Source: Gerris lacustris
Taxonomy: Eukaryota; Arthropoda; Insecta; Hemiptera; Gerridae
Assembly (NCBI GenBank): GCA_951217055.1
Contig: OX578283.1
Span: forward strand, 67,040,475 to 67,104,474
Direction of reading: 5' to 3'
DNA length: 64,000 bases
The notes under the pieces: generated by a model
Databases searched by the model: none
What the model saw: only the letters and a program-made list of their open reading frames with translations
Told to the model about the DNA's origin: nothing
Shown here: positions 44,063-57,385 of the stretch, piece by piece
How positions within the stretch are numbered: the stretch's first letter is position 1
How the letters are laid out: every line of letters begins with the position of its first letter
Program-made: the position numbers and the translations under genes

Positions 44063-46507
44063 ATGGGGCTTTACCAAGATATAAGAATTACTCATGGCAA
44101 CGCTGCCTGGAGATTAGCTAAGAACCTCAGTAAAGAAACAAAACGGTTCTCTTACACCAAAGCCAGACGCATCTTTCTACTACAATGCAGGTCTAGGCAA
44201 GTTTTTCCTAACTTTATACAACACTCCTGTAAACATCTAGAAACTAGGATACAGCCTAATCTCCCCACCAATAATGAAATACATTCATTTATTCAACGCA
44301 CTAAATTCAAGATCCTAAACTGTGAAATTAAGATTACCATTTATAACATTAAAAAACTAGAAGAAAATATTACAAATCTAAGATCCTCCATCCAGAACCT
44401 CCTACCATACGACATCTTTACTAGACTCACACGCTCTATTTCCCTGGCCCAAGACACTTCATTTCAAAAATGCCGTTATAAACTCATATGCAAACTTAAC
44501 TCTCTTTGCCGCGTCTATGGTTGTAATGGCCTCCAACTCCAAACTAATGATGAATGTAGTAGCTTCCACAACCTTACTAATACGCCCATCCCGGAAGACT
44601 GTTGCAGACTGCTATCATTAGGCCCAAAATTCGCAATGAATCATCAAAAAGATAATTTTCCCTTGTTCGATTTCATTGGTGACCTGGAAACCATCATTCA
44701 CGACTTACCTCCTGCTGAACAAACGCCTGTCCGCTCACAATGTGTGAATATCCTCACCAACTACAGAAATCATATGTCACAACATCATAACATTGATCAA
44801 TACAATAAAGCATATATCAAAACAAGAAATTTCCTAAAAAAACATCCAGAAATTTTAATTACCCGTGCCGATAAAGGGAATCGCACCGTAGCCATATTAA
44901 AATCTGAATATGACGCCAAAATGTTATCTATGCTCAGTGATACAAATACATACAAGAAAATAGGTAAAGATCTTACTAATTCCTACCAAAAAAGAGCTAA
45001 TGGTTTCATTAAGGATCTTGTGAACGGCGGATATATCAGTTCTTCTGAAGGCGCACGGATGGAATGCAGAAATGCAACGGCCCCCCGTATATACGGCCTC
45101 CCTAAAATCCACAAAAAAGATATCCCCCTCAGACCTATCGTTTCTTTTATCAACAGCCCCTCCTACAACCTAGCAAAGTTCTTAAACAATATCCTTATTA
45201 ATATCACCGACAATGAATTTAATATCAATAATTCCCTTGCTATGAGAGAGATTATAATTAATACATCTATACCTTCGAACGAGACGTTACTATCCCTAGA
45301 TGTTTCATCACTCTTTACTAACGTTCCAATCGACCTCGTTATAGATATCATACGTAAACGCTGGGTCGAAATCAAGAAGTACACTACTATTCCACTAGGT
45401 TTTTTCATTGAAATCCTCAACTTCACTTGCGAGACCCGATATTTCACCTCCCAAGGACAAGTTTACATGCAAATATATGGTTGCCCTATGGGTAGCCCTC
45501 TATCTAACAGCTTAGCGAGTCTAATTATGAAAGAAGCCATTAGTATCTCCCTCAACAAAATTGGTATTGAAATTCACCTTTGCCATCTATATGTAGACGA
45601 CATGCTCTTATCGATTCCGTATGATATGATCGACCAAACCTTAAACATTTTTAACAGTTTTCACAACCGGATTCAATTTACCATAGAACTACCTGTAGAG
45701 AATAGCATCCCTTTCCTAGATATGCTAATAATAAAAAACGCAGATGGCTCCTTATCTACTAAATGGTACCAGAAACCATCTAGCTCAGGAAGAGTTCTCC
45801 ATTAAGACTCACACCATCCCTTGTCTACAAAATTGAACGTTGCTCGTAATTTTACTAAAAGAATATTAGATATGTCTAGTTTAGAATACATCACAGAAAG
45901 CAAAAACACAATAAAGAAGATCCTGGGAAAAAACGGCTACCCTCGTGGTACAGTCCACTCTCTTATTGAAAACTGGAGTCAGGGTACCAACCCCCCAAAC
46001 AGACCTCTACCTACAGGAGGTTACGCTAAACTACCCTATGTTAAAGGCGTCACCGAACGTATCATAGGTGTTTTAAAAAAAGTTAAGCCAGACAAAGTAT
46101 TCGCAAAATACACAACAAGGGTTATTGGGAACCTATTTTCGAAGACCAAAGATAGCATATCCCCCAAGAAACAGTCGAATATTATCTTCCAGATCAATTG
46201 TAAGGACTGTGATATGGTCTATATTGGTGAAACTATGTGCTATATGAAGGACAGACTAAATGCACATAAAAACTCAATAGACAAGAAGACACGGAACACT
46301 ACTGCTCTAGCAGGCCACTGCACTGATCTCCAACACCAAGCTGACCTGAATGCTGAAAATATTAAGATCCTCCATTCGGAAAGAAATATTAACAAAAGAA
46401 GAATCCTTGAAATGTTATATATACACTGCAACAGGCACACTATGAATTATAGATCCGACGTAGCAGGTGTTAGTGATCTCTACAAATTTCTCCTAGAGCC
46501 CGGATAA
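44063..46507 (+). pseudogene. Penelope-like RT plus GIY-YIG, single nonsense mutation
   Basis: The same 814-codon frame as 40284-42728, but codon TAT (in 'LHYDSH') has become TAA at 45803-45805. This stops the protein after 580 residues, past YVDD and before the GIY-YIG domain. A downstream frame (45821-46507, first ATG-like start) keeps the nuclease. Other protein differences from the intact copy are few: VRSQ for VRAQ, NHMS for NRMS, IGKD for IDKD, IIFQ for IIYQ. The IGKD form is shared with the minus-strand copy, so IDKD is a private change in the intact copy. The mutation is recent; a truncated RT without nuclease might still be made. Confidence 0.9.
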
Positions 46508-46857
46508 TTCTTCCTCTCGTCGCTAGATCGCAGCACCCTCCAGCACTAACTTGCCGCCTCCACCACTAGGTGCTCTGCTGCCACCAAGCTGTCACTTTAC
46601 CGTCTTTGTTTACTTTTTCATATACTCTCCCCTTGTTCTCTCTTTTTAACTTCTGTTCCCAATTCCTACCTTTTATGTTTCTCTTCCCCATCTTTATGCT
46701 ATAATCTCTCCATTCTCTGTTCTTCACGTAAGTGATCTTGTCTCGGGTTTTTTCTGTTTCTTCTTTTTTCTATTTTCCACTTATATTGTTTACCTTTTAC
46801 TTTACTGTTATAAATTCTTACCTTCTCTCCTCTTACCTATTACTTTTGTTTTTATAT

Positions 46858-46908
46858 AGGCTCGCCCTGAAGATGGCAACATAATATAGTTGCCGAAACG
46901 TCGGCTAT
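46858..46908 (+). ncRNA. Hammerhead-like motif in Penelope pLTR, last unit
   Basis: Identical to the motif at 40091-40141 through the core and stems. Confidence 0.55.
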
Positions 46909-46972
46909 GTGAAAATTTTGGAGTTGATTTTTTATTTACCTGACCGAACCCCCAAGTTGAGATAAGGCGCCT

Positions 46973-46974
<2 letters not shown>

Positions 46975-47028
<54 letters not shown>

Positions 47029-47042
47029 CGTGTGTGTGTGTG
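46975..47042. repeat. (TA)n(TG)n microsatellite at Penelope 3' end
   Basis: A TA run followed by a short GTG/TG run, directly after the pLTR end 'ggcgccttaaata'. The outer end of the minus-strand copy (34817) also meets a TA run, which suggests insertion in, or growth of, TA repeats. Confidence 0.9.
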
Positions 47043-47754
47043 TTAAGATCAAGAAGTTTCAGTGTATCATTTGTTTTTTTTAAATAAATAAATTACAAAA
47101 GTCCACAAAGTGCCCAAAATATAGTTCTAATCAAAGGTGGTAAGTATATTTATAAACTTAATTGGTTATAACTCTAATAAAATGAAAAACACGGTTGAAT
47201 ATTGCCATCGTTTAGTGACGTTTAAGACTAAATCAAGTTAAAATTGAACATTAAAAGCTTTAGAGAAAATAAATCGCAATTGTATGTCAGTAAATCGCAA
47301 ACCCATCAATTTATAGGCAACATTGACAAGGCTCTGTGAAACACAACTCGCTCAACTCACTTTATTGGCTTCAACTGAACATTTTCGTGCGGTTTAAATC
47401 GTTCAAAGAGAACAACTATTCTTTATTTAGTGTTTTACCTCTCTATCTGCTTCTGAGTGGTGTATCGACGAATGAGTTTTTGGTTACTTTGCTATTTGTA
47501 GTTACGGTGGGTAGTAAAGTGTTCAAATTTAAATGGTCTTCCCTGACGTGTGTGGATCTCTAACAGAGTATGTATTTATTACATACATCTTTTGTAGTTC
47601 CCGAATCAGCTTGTATCGTTACATATATCTCAAAACGAAAGCTTCATTGCATCTAGTAAAGCTGACGGTTTCAACCTGAATAATATAATTTTGACTAAGC
47701 TAGAGAATATTTTTACTTTTCCTCACCTATGGTAGGAAATAGTATTTATGTTGC
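47043..47754. other. Unassigned stretch
   Basis: The frame at 47336-47563 (75 codons) has a hydrophobic core but no known motif or supporting signal. No gene called. Confidence 0.4.
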
Positions 47755-48192
47755 TAGGCTGTGAAGTGAGTTTTTTCTTTACCGCGGCAATTACATCTAC
47801 TGTAGAGCGAAGCGAGACAGTAAATAGTCGCGTAGCATATGCTATTTTTTCCGAGGTAGCAGACAATAAAAAATATTAAATATTAATAAATAATCAATAT
47901 AATAATAACAAATATTAGTACATACTTAAGATTTAAAAAAAGAAACCTTAAAAAGAGGTTACACTATAAGAAAAGATAAATAAAACGCATTGACATCTAG
48001 CGGAATTAAATCGTACTAAGCATTTCTACAAAGACTGCAGCGCTACTAACGGAAGTTTTGACAACTGCCAGCAGTACAATAAAAACTGTTTTCGTCCTAG
48101 GACGTAAACATGTTTTTTTTTACAGTTTGGAGTAATGAAAAATTGGATTTTAGCTATTATTTTAGGCTCTGAAGTTACTATTATACAGCCTA
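47755..48192 (+). mobile_element. Non-autonomous element family D, copy 3 (shortened)
   Basis: Starts TAGGCTGTGAAGTGAG and ends 'tacagccta'. It lacks about 25 bp in the 'agacagtaaata' region and is more diverged than copies 1 and 2. Confidence 0.65.
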
Positions 48193-48377
48193 CCACGGAA
48201 AAAGTTATATTTTCACACAAATTTTTCTTTCCAGAATCAACTGAATTATCCGTTTTTGTGGAGAAATAACTCAACACATGCCCATAAGAATGCAAAAGGA
48301 GACATATTCGCAATCATGTAATTACAGTAGAAGCAAGAGACCTACATACAAATGAATTAATTTAACTTATAGAAGCG
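48193..48377. other. Short unassigned stretch
   Basis: Nothing recognised. Confidence 0.4.
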
Positions 48378-48620
48378 ATATGTCAGAGATAAAAAGTGAT
48401 ATGCCAGAAATAAATAATGATAAGCCAGAGATAAACAGCCTATATGCCAGAGATAAACAGTGATAAGCAAAAGATAAACAGCGATATGCCAGAGATAAAC
48501 AGCTATATGCCAGGGATAAACAGTGATAAGCAAGAGATAAACAGCCTATATGCCAGTGATTAACAGTGATAAGCCAGAGATAAACAGCGCTATGCCAGAG
48601 ATAAACTATGATATGCCAGA
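48378..48620 (+). repeat. ~20-22 bp minisatellite
   Basis: About 11 irregular units built on 'gccagagataaacagtgata', alternating 'gcgata', 'gcctata' and 'gctata' endings. The minus frame 48367-48657 (repeated LSLAY-type peptide) is a by-product. Confidence 0.85.
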
Positions 48621-48656
48621 GTAGAATCTTTACTCTTACTATGCTAACACTTAACA

Positions 48657-48684
48657 CTGAAGATGATATAAATGTCGAAACACG
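48657..48684 (+). other. Hammerhead-like motif
   Basis: CTGAAGA, one extra T, a 4 bp stem GATA/TGTC with a TAAA loop, then GAAACACG. Core letters CUGANGA and GAAA are right. Stem III and the cleavage triplet are not clear, and it shows the same extra T as the Penelope pLTR motif. Confidence 0.4.
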
Positions 48685-50444
48685 TTTGTTAATAATTATT
48701 AATATGAATTTGTGGTGATCATATTGTTGTGTTACTTTTTATTAACCTCTCTAGTCATAATTATGAAGTGGTACCACAAAATTTCAGTCAAAATAACCAA
48801 TCATTTGATATGCCAGTTGGTTGAAATAATGAGATAGTCTTGTTATTTATTATGGTTGGTTAGTTTTTGCTTAAAAAGAAATACATACCACTATATTACT
48901 GTTTTTGATTTCGTCCTCCATATTAATAAATGATTTTGTTAAGAAATATTTTTTTTTTCTAAAATATTATGTTTAAGGTATTATTTTTGAAGTGACTCTC
49001 TAGACGTTGCAGGAAAGTATCCTATTATTTTCTATGATACAACGTCAGTAGTGCATTATTATGAGTAGGTACTAGTGATCCTTATTTTATAAAGTGTACT
49101 AAAAAAAAGTAGTGTGGAAGAGAATCTCCTATTTCCATATTCTTCTCATAAATATTTCCTAGTTACTTATTCTCCGGAAAATGTGCTTTTCTTTTTCATA
49201 GTATAGTTCTCATCTTTCAAGGAATGGAAACATTCGGTGGATTAAATATTTGAAGATGTACTTAGACGTTCTACATTGTGTACGTTTCCCTAGCGGCTTT
49301 TGTCCTCAAGGGTATTAGGGGGAATAATACTTCTTGACTACGGTCGCTTTCTGAATGTAACCGAACCCGGGGTTTTAAAGGATAAGTGACCCAAAAATTT
49401 CAAAAGAAGCACTCTGAAATTATGTATGTATTCTTAAGCTAGAACCATTTCCTAATTAGCAAAAAAGTCTATTCGCTTCCCAGAATGTGTAACTGGAGAC
49501 GAAGAAAACTGACCACCTCTTTGCAATTACCTAAGAGTACTCAAATAAGTACTTAGTATACATAACCTTACGACTCTCTTTAACTTTGATCACTTGGAAA
49601 AGGGTTGCAATTACTTAGAAGCCCATGTATTAAAGCTGACCCAAAAACGGCATCGTAATTTTCAACTGTTCTTAAATTTTGTCTTTCAGAAGAACTCAAT
49701 TTGTAGCATTGGTCTCCAAAAAAGAATCTAATTAGGCAATAAATATTTATAAAAAAACTCATTAAAATGAAGTAAAAAGCCTATCTTATAACAGTAAAAT
49801 GAAAATTTTGATGATCATAAGATTAATATGAGTCAACTCTTTTCAATTTATTTTGCTTTGTAAGAAATTATTATTCTAATTAAATTAACTGTAGCTAACA
49901 AAAATATTTGGTTTAATACCGTGTTTCTATGTAATGAACTCTACTAACTAATTAACTGATTAATACCTTCTATTAAAAAACAAAAGGTATGAATGCTTAA
50001 CTAATCCAAATGGAAGAATCCCATCAGATCTTCCATGGAAAATAGGAGTTGCTTGTTTTAGTTTAGAGTTATAACTTGAGATAACTCTTCAGAACCATTT
50101 AAATAAAATTTGAATAGTTGATGATGCACTGTGTCCTCTCAGCAACTACAGAACATCAGTAATGACGTTCCAGCATCTATTGGAATACATCTCTCTCAGC
50201 GATGCTCGAGATAATCTAAATATACGATAAGGAGCAAAATTTATCTCCGAACATCACGTATCCTAGTTGTACTGGACTGCTAGAGCAAAAATGGCTGAAT
50301 TTCCCCAAGCTGGCGTAGGTTAAAAAAAATCTGAAGAACTTTATCATGAGTGCACAGAAGTACGCTGCAACAGTACATCAGAATCAGCTAAGAAAGCCGT
50401 GATACCATTAGTTCCTTAATCCTTCTATAGCCGTAGTCTACCCC
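48685..50444. other. Unassigned stretch
   Basis: AT-rich, no gene supported. Frames such as 49580-49762 have no recognisable features. Confidence 0.4.
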
Positions 50445-50720
50445 CACTTTGTACTATTAATTTAGTGGTAGTAGTGGTCAGGCCACGTGGGTCCCATTTT
50501 ACTAGCCCCGTGGTGGAGAGTTCCATCCACTTCCCACACCATACCTGTACATTGTACATTGTACCACCGAAGCGGATATGGTATAGTTATTATTATTAGT
50601 GAGGTATTTAAATCAGAGCATCACGGGGATGGATCGAACCCATGACCTAGATTCACCTCGATTCATTGATAGCTGGGCGAGTACCTTTTGCACCTTGGCC
50701 ACGCAAGCTCCTACTATTAA
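50445..50720 (-). repeat. Probable tRNA-derived SINE
   Basis: Read on the minus strand from about 50715: an A-box-like 'gcgtggccaaggtgcaaaag' and then a B-box GGGTTCGATCC (near 50631-50641), with normal internal promoter spacing. A body runs to about 50450. The frame 50599-50829 crosses it and is not a gene. Confidence 0.5.
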
Positions 50721-53055
<2,335 letters not shown>

Positions 53056-53086
53056 ACAATTTGTGAGAGGCATTACGCCATGTCCT

Positions 53087-53129
53087 GCATCGTTTCGTTG
53101 CGTCCGACTCATCAGGGGCCCGACGATGC
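53087..53129 (-). ncRNA. Hammerhead ribozyme, satellite unit 1
   Basis: Same layout as the copy at 53689-53731 with full core (CTGATGA, GAAA, GTC). Stem II has one C/A mismatch (GTCG against CAAC). Might still work, weakly. Confidence 0.7.
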
Positions 53130-53386
53130 CCACCCAACTCTGGACCTATACCAGATCAAGAAGATCAGATATAGGACTTATCAGAGACGAGAGTGCTCTC
53201 ATACCGCCATTTTTGCTTGGCTGGCAAAACACAACAGCAATTTAATACCGTGTTTGCACACTGCAAAAGGCTACACAATTTGTGAGAGACACCAAGGGAT
53301 GTGCCACGCAAGCGTGACACATAGGAACTGTTCCAACAGCAGACATAACGTCATTAAGATGTTGTCTCGGCATTACGCCATGTCCT

Positions 53387-53429
53387 GCATCGTGTCGTTG
53401 CGTCCGACTCATCAGGGGCCCGACGATGC
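53387..53429 (-). ncRNA. Hammerhead ribozyme, satellite unit 2 (core mutated)
   Basis: Same layout, but GAAAC has become GACAC, replacing the conserved A14, and the stem II mismatch of unit 1 is present. Expected to be inactive. Confidence 0.7.
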
Positions 53430-53688
53430 CCACCCAACTCTGGACCTATACCAGATCAAGAAGATCAGATATAGGACTTATCAGAGACGAGCGTGCTCTC
53501 ATACCGCCATTCTTGCTTGGCTGGCAAAACACATCAGCAATGTAATACCGTGTTTTTGCACACTGCAATAGGCTACACAGTTTGTGAGAGACACCAAGGG
53601 ATGTGTCACGCAAGCGTGACACATAGGAACTGTTCCAACATCAGACATAACGTCATTAAGATGTTGGCTCGGCATTACGCCATGTCCT

Positions 53689-53731
53689 GCATCGTTTCGT
53701 CGCGTCCGACTCATCAGGGGCCCGACGATGC
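53689..53731 (-). ncRNA. Hammerhead ribozyme, satellite unit 3 (complete core)
   Basis: Minus strand, 43 bases in order: GCATCGT (stem III), C (cleavage site, so the triplet is GTC), GGGCCC (stem I), CTGATGA, GTCG-GACG-CGAC (perfect 4 bp stem II with 4-base loop), GAA, ACGATGC (perfect 7 bp partner of stem III, providing A15.1-U16.1). Every invariant core base of the hammerhead is present. Topology is type III (stem III open). Stem I is only the palindrome GGGCCC, so within one molecule it gives one or two pairs; a second molecule could give six. Confidence 0.8.
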
Positions 53732-53833
53732 CCACCCAACTCTGGACCTATACCAGATCAAGAAGATCAGATATAGGACTTATCAGAGACGAGCGTGCTT
53801 TCATACCGCCATTCTTGCTTGAAATATAACTTC

Positions 53834-53974
53834 TCGCTTCCACTACTGGAAGCATCTTAAGGGGTGAGGTGCATCGTGATGTTTACTTAAAGCAACAAGT
53901 ATTATCTTGATGTTGCTTCAAGTAAACATCACGATGCACCACATCTCAGAAGATGCTTCCAGTAGTGGAAGCGA
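53834..53974. mobile_element. Foldback element next to the ribozyme array
   Basis: About 140 bp with inverted arms of ~60 bp ('tcgcttccactactggaagc', 'tgcatcgtgatgtttactt' and complements) and a short loop. The outer part is itself a small palindrome (CTTCCACTACTGGAAG). No target duplication recognised. Confidence 0.8.
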
Positions 53975-54205
53975 AAGTCGGATGTTAACCCCTTCTTTTA
54001 AACGTATTGTTTATTAGTTGTTTTTAAAGTTTTGTGAAGATGAGCCGTTTAGGAAGAAATTATAAATAAATTAATTTTTACTATTTAATTTGTTATGTGA
54101 TGTGTTACTAGAGGTCATGTTAAGTTGTAGTTTTAATGTTAAGTTTAATGGGAAGATTGAAACTGGTAGAATTACTTTATATAAGTATAGACAAATAAAA
54201 TAGAC
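53975..54205. other. Short unassigned stretch
   Basis: No feature recognised. Confidence 0.4.
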
Positions 54206-54795
54206 TGCCAATTGGTGTGGCACGTAGCTTCCTCGCATCCTATCCACGTACTTTATTGATTTTATACTTTTACAAGCTATTATTGCCTAATGTGTCTAAT
54301 TGTTTCCCCCGTTTTTTTAACCTGTCAAAATTGTTTGGAGTTTTACACAAAAATTAAAGTATCAATTTTGCCATAGTTAAAAAGCGCAGATGGTTCAAAT
54401 TTATCTAGGGCTATCTGCGGACTACTTTCAATAAACTATACAATTTTCATTCAAATCAGATAAGTACTTTTGAAGCTATAGGTGTAAATAAATGTATGTT
54501 TGTGCGCATGTGAAAGAGAAACAAATTAGCGCAGAAGGTTGAAACTTATATGGGACCAACAATGAGCTAATTATGACCTACCATCCGAATTTCATTAAAA
54601 TCGGATGTGTAGTTTTTAAGATATGTTGGTTCGCAAAAATTGAACGACAGACCGACAGACCGACACGGAACCAAAAATGTTCCCTGATGTCTGAAACGGA
54701 TTTCTGTCTTGGAATTTTTGAAATCGGAGACCTAAAATTTTTTCGTTCTTCAGAACGATCACATAGCTTCCGTTACCTTCGGTAAGCTCGGAAGC
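54206..54795 (-). repeat. Family E, full-length minus-strand copy
   Basis: From 'gactgccaattggtgtggca' to 'ccttcggtaagctcggaagc'. One of the best-preserved copies. The frame 54573-54785 is the usual read-through of this repeat. Confidence 0.8.
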
Positions 54796-55284
54796 AAAAT
54801 TGTGGAAATAATATGAATGTGGGGTTTAGATTTAACCAGATTTGACAGTAAGTGTAATGGAAGCATTGAAATTAAATAGAAGTATAATGATTTGTAGAGG
54901 TATGACTATTCTGGTTATAACCATGAATTAAGATCAATATATAGATGCTTGAAAATGACTCGAAAGGGAGTCGAAATATAGCTAAATTGGACAACATGAG
55001 ATAGAGATTTTATTTATTAATTCATTCCTTAAGACCCACAATCTCCGAACCAAAAAAAACAACAAATTAGCTTCATTGCTACTTTGAAAAGAATAAGAAC
55101 AACAAAGAATATATTAAACACGCGGCGTACGACGCAACTTAATCCTCTCAATGCAGTCGGTCATATCACGCCCGACGTACAACGCTGGCATGGAACGTAT
55201 TGTGCTCTGTAAGAAAACACTACACTATAATTCTTACCACGAGTCCCGGCGTGTTGCGCTGGGCGTATCACGCTGTACGTGGCG
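54796..55284. other. Unassigned stretch
   Basis: 54950-54985 has a hairpin GACTC...GAGTC followed by GAAATA, a possible far relic of the hammerhead-like motif. 55110-55275 is enriched in 'cgtacgacgc', 'gcccgacgtacaac' and 'ggcgtatcacgc' motifs. No gene. Confidence 0.4.
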
Positions 55285-55505
55285 CACCTAAAGACGATAT
55301 CACTAAACGTGATGTCACGTGACATCACGTGACGTGATGTTTTGTATGTGCTGAAAAGCTACACTGATATCACGTCACGTGACGTGTCATCAGTGTAGCT
55401 GCAGTACATACAAAACTTGCTAAATCAACACCACACACTTTTTTCACGTGATATCACGTCACGTGATGTCATGTCACGTGATGTCATGTCACGTGACGTG
55501 ATAGT
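55285..55505. repeat. Cluster of CACGTG palindromes in an inverted repeat
   Basis: Seven CACGTG hexamers within ~185 bp (about 55316-55500), mostly as GTCACGTGA units mixed with 'atatcacgtcacgtgacg'. Two outer arms face each other across the centre: 'ttttgtatgtgctgaaaagc' (from 55339) and 'cagtacatacaaaac' (to 55415), with 'tacactga' and 'tcagtgta' inside. The layout is a foldback or satellite; CACGTG is also the E-box bound by bHLH factors. Confidence 0.7.
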
Positions 55506-55681
55506 AATGTGTTTTTACCTTAACACGCTTGCTAGGAAACCCACCTTAAACCCAAAAATTTTTCACACTGATGATCACAATAAGTCGATGTGTGTTGTGG
55601 TCAGTCTCTCTTTTCTATAATTCTTGTGTTGATTGGGACTTAAAAAAATCATATAAATAACGTAATTTCTTTTTTCCGTGG

Positions 55682-56160
55682 TAGGCTATGAAATAGTAAC
55701 TTTAGAGCCAAAAAAAAAGCATAGCTAGAAATCCATTTTTTCATTACGTGGACTTAAAAAATCTTTTCATTACTTCTGCACTGTATTGAAAAAATGTTTT
55801 ACGTCCTACGGATAGTTATTAAAAGTATCGTTTCCCGTTTTTAGCGCTGCAATCTTTGCAGACATGCTTCTTAGTACGATTAAAATCCACTAGATGTCAA
55901 TACGTTTTATTTATCTTTTTTTTTATAGTTTAACCTCTTTAAGGTTTCTCATTCTCAAAATCTTAAGTATGTTCTAATATTTGTTATAATTATATTGATT
56001 AATATTTAATGATTTTTCATTGTCTGCTACCTCAGAAAAAATAGCATGTGTTACACGACTGTGAAGTGTATTAACTTTACCTTAGTAAAGTAAATACTTT
56101 CCACAGGAAAGAAAATAAAATAATTGCCGCCGTAAAGAAAAAACTCACTTAATATATTAG
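55682..56160 (-). mobile_element. Non-autonomous element family D, copy 4
   Basis: Same orientation as copy 1, more decayed: 'taggctatgaaatagtaac' start and 'gtaaagaaaaaactcactta' end, with the terminal 'cacagccta' lost. Confidence 0.6.
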
Positions 56161-56687
56161 TAACATTGTACTATTATTAATAAAATTAGATCTTTTATCA
56201 TCAATAAATAAGTAAAAGTCAAGGAAAATGTTATGTAGTTTGTCGGAAGTTGCTTATTGATCGTGGAGTGGTAGAAGAAAGTAATATACATCTAGTGTAG
56301 TAGTAGTTGAAATTAGTGGGTTCCGGGTTGTGCTTAGCTTTGTATAAAACTAGTGAAGGGAGTTTGTTTTTCTTTGGCTGGTCTCCAGGAGGCCTTGTAC
56401 GCGTTGTTGCCTTGTAGTCGACGATGGCAGGACCAAACTCTGTTGTACCTCTCATGTTTATAACCTCAACTAAATCCTGTTCCTGACACGGCATTGTCTT
56501 TCTACCAAGTAAATGGAACAGTTAAAAGTAGGCTTTTATACGTCTCTAAAATGTAGCTGCTCTAACAGTTTCTATATAACTTACTGTTGCTAATAATGGT
56601 TTAAAGTAGACCATTCTCCTTGTTTTATCACTCATTGACTGGTTTGTTTGTGAAGTCTAGTTTCTCTAATCGGTCTGTTCTATAAAA
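56161..56687. other. Unassigned stretch
   Basis: A minus frame at 56231-56494 (87 codons) looks compositionally ordinary and has no recognised domain. Not called. Confidence 0.4.
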
Positions 56688-57256
56688 TATAATGCCAATT
56701 GGTGTGGCACATAGCTTCCTCGCATTCTATTACGTACTTTATTGATTTTATGCTTTTACAAGCAATTATTGTCTAATTTGTTTGTTTCCCCAGTTTTTTA
56801 AGGTTTTAAAATTGTTTTGATTTTTTGCTTTAATTAAAGTATCAATTAAGCAAAAGGTAAAGAGTGCAGACGGTTTAAAGTAATCTGGGGCTATCTGCGG
56901 GTTACTTTCGATAAACTATAATAGTTTCATACAAATTAGATAAGAGCTTTTGAAGCTATAAGTGAAAATTAATGTATGTTTGTGCGCATGTGGAAGAGAA
57001 ACAAATGAGCGTAGAAAGTTTAAACTTATATGGGACCAACAATACTCATGACCTACCACCCAAATTTCATTAAAATTGTAGGTGTAGTTTTTAAGATAGT
57101 TTGGTTCACAAAAATTGAACGACAGACACGGAACCAAAAATTATCCCTGATGTCTGAAACGGATTTCTGCCTTGTAATTTTTGAAATCGGAGACATAAAA
57201 ATTTCGTAAACATCGGAACGTTCACATAGCTTCTGTTACCTTCGGTAAGCTCGGAA
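56688..57256 (-). repeat. Family E, full-length minus-strand copy
   Basis: From 'aatgccaattggtgtggcac' to 'taccttcggtaagctcggaagc'. A plus-strand tail piece of the same family follows at once. Confidence 0.75.
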
Positions 57257-57257
57257 G

Positions 57258-57385
57258 CAAAATTAAAACAATTTTGTCAGATTAAGAAAACGGGGGAAAC
57301 AATGAAACAAATTAGACAATAATGGCTTGTAAAAGCATAAAATCAATTTGGATGCGAGGAAGCTATGTGCCACACCAATTGACAA
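57258..57385 (+). repeat. Family E tail fragment
   Basis: The last ~125 bp of family E in plus orientation, from 'caattttgtcagatt' to 'tgtgccacaccaattgac', placed head-to-head with the preceding copy, followed by a T14 run. Confidence 0.7.

Larger units (their letters stand above)
44040..46976 (+). mobile_element. Penelope-like element, near-identical copy with one stop
   Basis: Second full-length unit of the tandem array, from 'caaggtacgtaaattcataag' through the coding region and pLTR (46508-46976). It ends in a TA run without the 36 bp junction sequence, so this marks the array's outer 3' end. Confidence 0.9.
53056..53820 (-). mobile_element. ~300 bp tandem repeat with hammerhead ribozymes (retrozyme-like)
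   Basis: About two and a half head-to-tail units; the 'ggcattacgcc' landmark is at 53069, 53369 and 53671, so the period is 300-302 bp. Units differ by few substitutions. The minus strand of each unit holds a hammerhead ribozyme (53087-53129, 53387-53429, 53689-53731). The array ends abruptly at 53820. Tandem units of a few hundred bases with hammerheads and no protein are the mark of hammerhead satellites and retrozymes (known classes). Dependence on Penelope enzymes is proposed for animal retrozymes, and intact Penelope genes lie 7-13 kb away (inference). The frames at 52957-53822 exist because the period is close to a multiple of three. Confidence 0.75.

Noticed and set aside
54573..54785. 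70-codon frame similar to frames at 28195, 61718 and 56916
   Set aside because: All come from family E read through in one frame; copies carry frameshifts and stops without sign of coding constraint.
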